Part shown: piece by piece, positions 59,168-64,000 of the stretch | How positions within the stretch are numbered: position 1 is the stretch's first letter | How the letters are laid out: every line of letters starts with the position of its first letter | Assembly (NCBI GenBank): GCA_013823855.1 | Contig: PNMW01000059.1 | Location: 1 to 64,000 of the forward strand | DNA length: 64,000 nt | Direction of reading: 5' to 3' | Source: Lysobacteraceae bacterium | GTDB taxonomy: Bacteria; Pseudomonadota; Gammaproteobacteria; Nevskiales; Nevskiaceae | Program-made: the position numbers and the translations under genes | The notes under the pieces: model-generated | Seen by the model: only the letters and a program-made list of their open reading frames with translations | Databases searched by the model: none | Told to the model about the DNA's origin: nothing

Positions 59168-60202
59168 ATGGCCGAGAAGAAGACGGGACTGGCGGCAGCA
59201 CTGTTCGACGCCCACGTCGAATACGTGATCGACGAGCTGACCGGACCGGGGCTCAGCACGCTGATCGACGAGGAAGTCGAGGCGGCGCTGGTCATGGCCG
59301 GCAAGCTGAGCCTGGGCGCCGTTGTCAGCCGCAAGCAGATCAAGGACACCGCCCGGATCTTTGCCGCCAAGATCGAGTTCGGGCCCGGACTGCCGGAGAT
59401 GGTCGGCGACATTGCCCGCAAGCTGTTCGCCCACGCCATCCATGACCAGACCGACGTCGGCACCCTGCTGACCGACCAGCACTTCGAGGACTTCACCAGC
59501 CAGGCGCTGGAACTCGAGACGCTGCGCGAGAAGATCATCCGCGGCGTGGTCACCAGCCCGCTGTACAACGATTTCGCGTCGGACCTGCTGTACAGCGGCA
59601 TCACCGGCTATCTGGCGCAGAGCAATGTCACCAAGAACATTCCCGGTGCCAGCTCGATGCTCAAGCTCGGCCGGGCGGCGCTGAGCGTTGCCAAGCCGAC
59701 GCTCGAAGCCTCGCTCGAAGAGAGCCTGCGCAAGTACATCGCCAAGGCCGTGCAGGCCTCCACCGCGCGCAGTGCCGAGTTCCTGATCAACCACGCCGAT
59801 GCCGAGGCGCTGAAGGAACTGGCGCTCGACACCTGGGACCGGATCAAGGTGCAGCCGATCGGCGCGCTGCGCGAGGACATCGAGGCGCGCAATGTCGAGG
59901 AGCTGTTCGTCACCGGCTTCGAGGCCTGGCGGCACCTGCGCCAGCAGGACTGGTACGCGGTGATCATCGACGCCGGCATCGACGGCTTCTTCGACAAGTA
60001 CGAGGAGGTCAGCCTGGCGGCGCTGCTCGAGGACCTCGGCGTCACCCGCGGCCACATCATCGACGAGGCCCATCGCTACGCGCCGAGCGTGATCAAGGTG
60101 CTGAAGAAGAAAAAGCTGCTGGAGCCGATCGTCCGCCGCCGGCTGGCCGGCTTCTACAGCTCGCCGGCGCTGAAGGCGGTGCTCGACAGGGCCGCTGGCT
60201 GA
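59168..60202 (+). CDS. Hypothetical protein, 344 residues
   Basis: ATG 59168. Helix-rich, soluble (MAEKKTGLAAALFDAHVEYVIDELTGPGLSTLIDEEVEAALVMAGKL...); a middle segment FASDLLYSGITGYLAQSNVTKNIPGASSMLKLGRAAL and a C-terminal EEVSLAALLEDLGVTRGHIIDEAHRYAPSVIKVLKKKKLLEPIVRRRLAGFY. Widely conserved-looking but I recognise no named family. No close operon partner except the next gene in the same direction, 91 bases on. Confidence 0.82.
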   Translation: MAEKKTGLAAALFDAHVEYVIDELTGPGLSTLIDEEVEAALVMAGKLSLGAVVSRKQIKDTARIFAAKIEFGPGLPEMVGDIARKLFAHAIHDQTDVGTLLTDQHFEDFTSQALELETLREKIIRGVVTSPLYNDFASDLLYSGITGYLAQSNVTKNIPGASSMLKLGRAALSVAKPTLEASLEESLRKYIAKAVQASTARSAEFLINHADAEALKELALDTWDRIKVQPIGALREDIEARNVEELFVTGFEAWRHLRQQDWYAVIIDAGIDGFFDKYEEVSLAALLEDLGVTRGHIIDEAHRYAPSVIKVLKKKKLLEPIVRRRLAGFYSSPALKAVLDRAAG

Positions 60203-60293
60203 TCTCGGCACCGGTCCGGGCTTCGAGGCCGGGATGGCGGCGACCCTGCCGGCCTCGCTACCATCGCGGTCAGACCCTCCCGCCAGCCCCGCC

Positions 60294-60968
60294 ATGTCGA
60301 GCGCGCCCGATCCGGCCGAACCGACGCCCGCCGCCGTTCCCGCCGTCGCAGCGCCGGTGGCGGCGCGGCTGCGGCTGATCGAGCGCCACGGCTGGCAGCG
60401 CGCGGTGTTCGAGGTGGCACTGCTGATCGCGTCGGCGATGCTGGCGCTGGCGGTCAACGACTGGACCGAGGAGCGCGAACGGACCCGGCTGGCGCAGCGC
60501 GTGCTGCTGGAGCTGAAGCTGGAAGTCGAGCAGAACCAGCAGGCGATCGTCGAGGCGCTGCCGTACCACGAGAAGATGTACGACGGCTTCCGGGCGTCCC
60601 GGCAGGCGCTGAACAAGGGCGAGGCCTGGGAGTACCCGGCGGCGTTCGACGGCCTCAACCAGATCCTGTTCCAGCGCGCGGCCTACGATTCCGCGCTGCT
60701 CAGCCAGACCCTGCCGCATCTGGAATCACGGACCTTGTCGGCGATCTCGGCGCTGTACACCCAGCAGGAGGAATACACGCAGAACCTGCGGATGTTCGCG
60801 GCCGCCACCTTGCAGACCGACGACAAGGACAGCCGCCGCGACCTGCGGCTGACCGAGAACTGCTTCAAGCAGATGGCGTCCAGCGAGCGGCGCCTGATCA
60901 CGCTGCTCGACAAGGCGAAGGCCGCCATCGGCGCCGAACTGGGCGAGACCCCGGCCGTGAGGCCTTAG
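60294..60968 (+). CDS. Hypothetical membrane-anchored protein
   Basis: 224 residues from ATG 60294; an in-frame GTG or ATG upstream at 60234 gives a Pro/Ser-rich extension. After a Pro/Ala-rich leader comes a transmembrane helix (AVFEVALLIASAMLALAVNDW), then a helical periplasmic or cytoplasmic domain (ERERTRLAQRVLLELKLEVEQNQQAIVEALPYHEKMYDGFRASRQALNKGEAW...). The arrangement resembles small membrane proteins that pack beside transporters, but no family is assigned. Its end overlaps the DUF885 gene. Confidence 0.7.
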   Translation: MSSAPDPAEPTPAAVPAVAAPVAARLRLIERHGWQRAVFEVALLIASAMLALAVNDWTEERERTRLAQRVLLELKLEVEQNQQAIVEALPYHEKMYDGFRASRQALNKGEAWEYPAAFDGLNQILFQRAAYDSALLSQTLPHLESRTLSAISALYTQQEEYTQNLRMFAAATLQTDDKDSRRDLRLTENCFKQMASSERRLITLLDKAKAAIGAELGETPAVRP

Positions 60969-62734
60969 TGCTGCGCCGCGATCCAGCGGTCGATCTTCGT
61001 CGCCAGCACGTCCAGCGGCACGGAGCCGTCCTTCAGCACTTCGCCGTGGAAGGCCTGGATGTCGAAGCGACTGCCGAGCGCGGCCTCGGCCCGATGGCGC
61101 AGTTCGAGGATCTTCAGCTCGCCGATCTTGTAGGCCAGCGCCTGCCCGGGAATCGCCATGTAGCGCTCGGTTTCCGAGATCGACTGGGTCAGGCCCTGCG
61201 CCGAGTTGGCGAGCATGTAGTCGATGACCTGCTGGCGGGTCCAGCCCTTCGAATGCAGCCCGGTGTCGACGACCAGCCGGATCGCGCGGAACAGTTCGGC
61301 CTGCAGCCGACCGAAGTACGGGTAGGGATCGCGATAGACGCCGAGTTCCTTGCCCAGTGACTCGGCGTAGAGGCCCCAGCCCTCGATGTAGGCGGTGAAA
61401 CTGCCGAAGCGGCGGAACGCCGGCACGCCGACGAGTTCCTGCTGGATGCCGATCTGGAAGTGATGGCCAGGAATCGCCTCGTGCAGGAACAGCGATTCCG
61501 CGGCCCAGGTCTTGCGCGACGGCAGATCGTAGGTGTTCAGGTAGAAGATGCCGGGCCGCGAGCCGTCCTCGCTCGGCCGCTGGTAGCTGCCGCCGGCGGC
61601 GCTCTGGGCCCGGAACGCCTCGACCGGCCGGATCTCGAAGCCGGCCTTCGGACGCACCGCGAACAGCCGGCTGGCGCCGCGATCGACGACCGCCGACAGA
61701 TCGTTGTAGGCCTGCAGCGCCGCGGCCTCGCTGGGATAGGTGAAACGCGGATCGTCGGATACGAACGAGAAGAACGCCGGCAGATCGCCGCTGAAGCCGA
61801 CCTGCTGCATCACGCCGCGCATCTCGGCATGGATGCGCGCCACTTCCTTGAGGCCGATGTCGTGGATGTCCGCAGGGGTCAGCGCCGTGGTGGTGATCGC
61901 CCGCACCTTCGAGGCATACCAGGCGGCGCCGTCCGGTAGTGCCGCGAGGCCGGCGCTCTTGCGGCAGACCGGCAGATAGTCGTCGCGGATGTAGTCGCGC
62001 AGCCGCACATAGGCCGGCAGCACGGCGCCGGCGATCAGCGTCCGGTAATCGGCGGTCAGGCGGCTGCGGTCGGCGTCGCTGAAGTCGCTCGGGAACGCGG
62101 TGACCGGCTTCCAGAACAGGCTGTCCTCGGGCTTGGCCACCGCCAGCGCATCGAGCTGCGACAGCACCTTGGTCATCAGCACGTCGGGCTGGACCACCCC
62201 TTTCGCGGCGCCCTCGCGCAGGTTGGCGATCGCCTGATCGAACAGCACCGGGATCTGCGCGGCGCGCGTCGCCCAGCGCTGGTAGTCGGCAACGGTCTTG
62301 AACGGCTGCGCGCCGGTGCCGGTGCCGAGCTGGGCCAGCTGCGCGGCCAGGTTGTAGAACTGGTTGATCGGGAGCAGGTGTTCAGGAAAGCGTGCCGCCT
62401 CGATCGAACGCTCCAGCTGCCGGCGCAGGATGTCGAGACTCAGTGCGTCGTCCGCGGTCAGCGCGGCCGGGCTGATCGCCTTGACCTCGGCCAGCCAGCG
62501 CGCATCGAACGCGGCTTCCCGGGCGCGGTAGTCGGCGGACAGCAGGTTCGGCAGCCGGTCGTTGTAGCGACCGTCGCCGATGTAGGTGGCGCGCAGCGGG
62601 TCGAGTTCCAGCGCTTCGTCCCAGTAGCGCGCGAACATCGGTGCCAGATCGAGCGGCACGGCGGCCGTTTGCGGTGTCGGCGCGCTGCAGGCGGCGGACA
62701 GCAAGGCGCAAGCGATGACGAGATGACGGAACAT
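60965..62734 (-). CDS. DUF885 family lipoprotein (putative metallo-dipeptidase-like)
   Basis: 589 residues from ATG 62734, with a lipobox (LLSAACSAP). DUF885 pattern: the first half has YIGDGRYNDRLPN; the second has SLFLHEAIPGHHFQIGIQQEL, whose HExxxGHH form is a zinc-peptidase-like centre, and FTAYIEGWGLYAESLGKELG and LSKR-like EYMLANSAQGLTQSISETERYMAIPGQALAYKIGE. Membership is firm; the substrate is unknown, and some relatives are dipeptidases. Confidence 0.87.
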   Translation of the reverse strand: MFRHLVIACALLSAACSAPTPQTAAVPLDLAPMFARYWDEALELDPLRATYIGDGRYNDRLPNLLSADYRAREAAFDARWLAEVKAISPAALTADDALSLDILRRQLERSIEAARFPEHLLPINQFYNLAAQLAQLGTGTGAQPFKTVADYQRWATRAAQIPVLFDQAIANLREGAAKGVVQPDVLMTKVLSQLDALAVAKPEDSLFWKPVTAFPSDFSDADRSRLTADYRTLIAGAVLPAYVRLRDYIRDDYLPVCRKSAGLAALPDGAAWYASKVRAITTTALTPADIHDIGLKEVARIHAEMRGVMQQVGFSGDLPAFFSFVSDDPRFTYPSEAAALQAYNDLSAVVDRGASRLFAVRPKAGFEIRPVEAFRAQSAAGGSYQRPSEDGSRPGIFYLNTYDLPSRKTWAAESLFLHEAIPGHHFQIGIQQELVGVPAFRRFGSFTAYIEGWGLYAESLGKELGVYRDPYPYFGRLQAELFRAIRLVVDTGLHSKGWTRQQVIDYMLANSAQGLTQSISETERYMAIPGQALAYKIGELKILELRHRAEAALGSRFDIQAFHGEVLKDGSVPLDVLATKIDRWIAAQH

Positions 62735-62943
62735 CGGGCACTCCGGATCAGGATCTGGTGTCAACAATGCCGCAGTTGCCGGGCCGGCAGGAATGCCGGT
62801 CTTCAGATTCCGTTCAGCCAGCCCGGTGCATTGTCCGTCCGCCTCGTCGCCGGCCCTGCCGGCCGCGAGGCCGTTGACGATCGCGGCATGCTCCCGCCTG
62901 CCGGATCGCCATCGCCAACCAATAAGAATGGAGAGACATCCCC

Positions 62944-63483
62944 GTGAAACTCGCAACGACCGTTCGTACCACTTCGATTGCCCTGGCCCTGGCCAGCCTG
63001 TCCGGCATCGCCTCGGCGGCCAACTACAACTACGTCGAAGGCGGCTTCCTGTACCGCGACACCTATGGCAACGACGATGCCGGCTTCCGCGTCGGCGGCT
63101 CGGTGGCGCTGGCCGCCCCGCTGGCCGCGTACGGCGAGTTCAGCAGCAACGATCGCCTCGACCAGTTCAGCGCCGGTGCCGTGTTCCATCAGCCGATCAA
63201 TTCGGAACTCGACTGGTTCGCCGGCGGTGGCCTGGAATACGTCGATGTCGGCCCGCAGGACGACCTCGGCTTCGGTCTGCGCGGCGGTCTGCGCTGGACG
63301 CCGCTGAAGGCGTTTGAAGTGACGCCGGAACTGCGCTACTTCGATGCCGTCGGCGATGGCCGCGTGTCGTTCCGGGTCGGTGGCGTCTACGCCTTCTCGC
63401 CGCCGTTCGCGCTGACCGCAGCGGTGCAGGGCGGCGACGACGATCGCGTCGAAGTCGGCGTGCGCTGGAACTTCGGCACCTGA
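62944..63483 (+). CDS. YfaZ-like outer-membrane beta-barrel protein
   Basis: 179 residues from GTG 62944, with GGAGAGA about seven bases upstream. The signal peptide is MKLATTVRTTSIALALASLSGIASA. The mature chain alternates in beta strands (YNYVEGGFLYRDTYGNDDAGFRVGGSVALAAPLAAYGEFSSND...) and ends VGVRWNFGT with a terminal aromatic, as needed for BAM insertion. Followed by a terminator. Confidence 0.87.
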   Translation: MKLATTVRTTSIALALASLSGIASAANYNYVEGGFLYRDTYGNDDAGFRVGGSVALAAPLAAYGEFSSNDRLDQFSAGAVFHQPINSELDWFAGGGLEYVDVGPQDDLGFGLRGGLRWTPLKAFEVTPELRYFDAVGDGRVSFRVGGVYAFSPPFALTAAVQGGDDDRVEVGVRWNFGT

Positions 63484-63505
63484 GGCCGAGGCTCGACCGC
63501 TTCCC

Positions 63506-63531
63506 GAAAAGGCCGCGCAAGCGGCCTTTTC
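63506..63531 (+). terminator. Terminator after the YfaZ-like gene
   Basis: Stem GAAAAGGCCGC with GCGGCCTTTTC around a GCAA loop; the Ts lie within the 3' arm. Confidence 0.85.
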
Positions 63532-63633
63532 GCTGTCCGGGGGCTGACCCGCAGCTGGCGAACGGCCGCTTTTCGGTATTCTCGCGGCACCCTCGATCGT
63601 CACGCGCCAGACACGCATCCCCGGAGACTGCCG

Positions 63634-64000
63634 ATGAGCTTCGCCTTGTCCGTACTCGATCTGGTGCCCAACTGCACCGGCTCGAATCCTGCCGAAGCGC
63701 TGCGCCGCACGGTCGATCTGGCCCGGCTGGCCGAGCGGCTCGGCTACAGCCGCTACTGGTTCGCCGAGCATCACGCGCTGGCCAGCGTCGCCAGCAGCGC
63801 GCCGGAAATCCTGATCGGCCACATCGCTTCGGCGACCCGCTCGATCCGGGTCGGCTCCGGCGGCATGATGCTGCCGAACCACATCCCGTACCGGATGGCG
63901 GAGATTTTCCGCACGCTGGAGGCGCTGCATCCGGGCCGCATCGACCTCGGCATCGGCCGGGCGCCGGGCACCAATGGTGCGGCGACGCGGGCGCTGCGGG
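63634..64000 (+). CDS. LLM-class (luciferase-like) flavin-dependent oxidoreductase, 5' part
   Basis: The first 122 codons are visible; the gene runs off the window. MSFALSVLDLVPNCTGSNPAEALRRTVDLARLAERLGYSRYWFAEHHALASVASSAPEILIGHIASATRSIRVGSGGMMLPNHIPYRMAEIFRTLEALHPGRIDLGIGRAPG is the MsnO8-type luciferase-like monooxygenase N terminus. A GGAG sequence lies seven bases before the ATG. Substrate unknown. Confidence 0.9.
   Translation, partial: MSFALSVLDLVPNCTGSNPAEALRRTVDLARLAERLGYSRYWFAEHHALASVASSAPEILIGHIASATRSIRVGSGGMMLPNHIPYRMAEIFRTLEALHPGRIDLGIGRAPGTNGAATRALR

Noticed and set aside
1-64000. CRISPR arrays, tRNA or rRNA genes
   Set aside because: No regular direct repeats with spacers and no recognisable cloverleaf or rRNA segments were seen. 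The only tandem repeats are the three 20-mers at 29904-29963 and the lysine-rich codon repeats at 48028-48291.

Overview
The window is GC-rich chromosomal DNA from a gammaproteobacterium. The core genes (glmS, pqiABC, slyX, dusB, dsbD, arfB, a YfaZ-like outer-membrane protein, a desaturase, a rhombosortase-type M36 protease) suggest a Nevskiales/Xanthomonadales-type organism, but this is inference and no rRNA marker is present. No tRNA, rRNA or CRISPR array was seen.

There are two halves. Positions 1 to about 29,972 are accessory DNA; about 29,996 to the end is ordinary core chromosome. The boundary lies just past the 3' end of glmS, the classic Tn7 attachment site. Twenty-three bases beyond the glmS stop codon is a terminus reading TGT on the minus strand, followed inward by three tandem 20-bp repeats, as expected for the glmS-proximal end of a Tn7-like element. 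No tns genes are in the window, so the element is either decayed or extends left of the window.

Accessory layout. 62-7801 (minus): a type I restriction-modification operon, in transcription order half-size hsdS-like gene, hsdM, rhuM, hsdS, hsdR, mostly overlapping. 7879-10918 (plus): a three-gene CBASS operon (HNH-SAVED effector Cap5, CD-NTase, stand-alone E2). 11168-13046 (minus): a winged-helix protein with a lysine-rich linker and a DUF3883 PD-(D/E)XK-type protein. 13263-15704 (minus): a 39-codon ORF, a staphylococcal-type nuclease and a methyltransferase-HNH fusion. 15901-17723 (plus): umuDC. 17875-18801: a DUF4365-like protein. 19159-22188: a 1009-residue RelA/SpoT-domain protein. 22569-24094: a umuC remnant and an IS30-family insertion. 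24201-29529: metabolic cargo, namely a GlxA-type regulator divergent from a PfpI/SDR/RidA operon, and a MerR regulator divergent from a DUF2938/flavodoxin/DUF2798 operon with a textbook MerR promoter. The first 22 kb is thus a defence and DNA-transaction island.

Core layout. glmS, small membrane proteins, a sodium:solute symporter, a secreted redoxin convergent with it, dsbD, DUF2845, DUF423, YciI, a probably frameshifted DUF6438 gene, the large M36 protease, an AI-2E family permease, dusB, a histone-H1-like protein, a cold-shock protein, a desaturase, a quinone oxidoreductase, a serine hydrolase, a SET-domain protein, arfB, the pqi (MCE lipid transport) operon with pqiA split in two, slyX, a sirtuin, two unknown proteins, a DUF885 lipoprotein, an outer-membrane protein and the start of a luciferase-like monooxygenase. 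Several clear rho-independent terminators separate these units.
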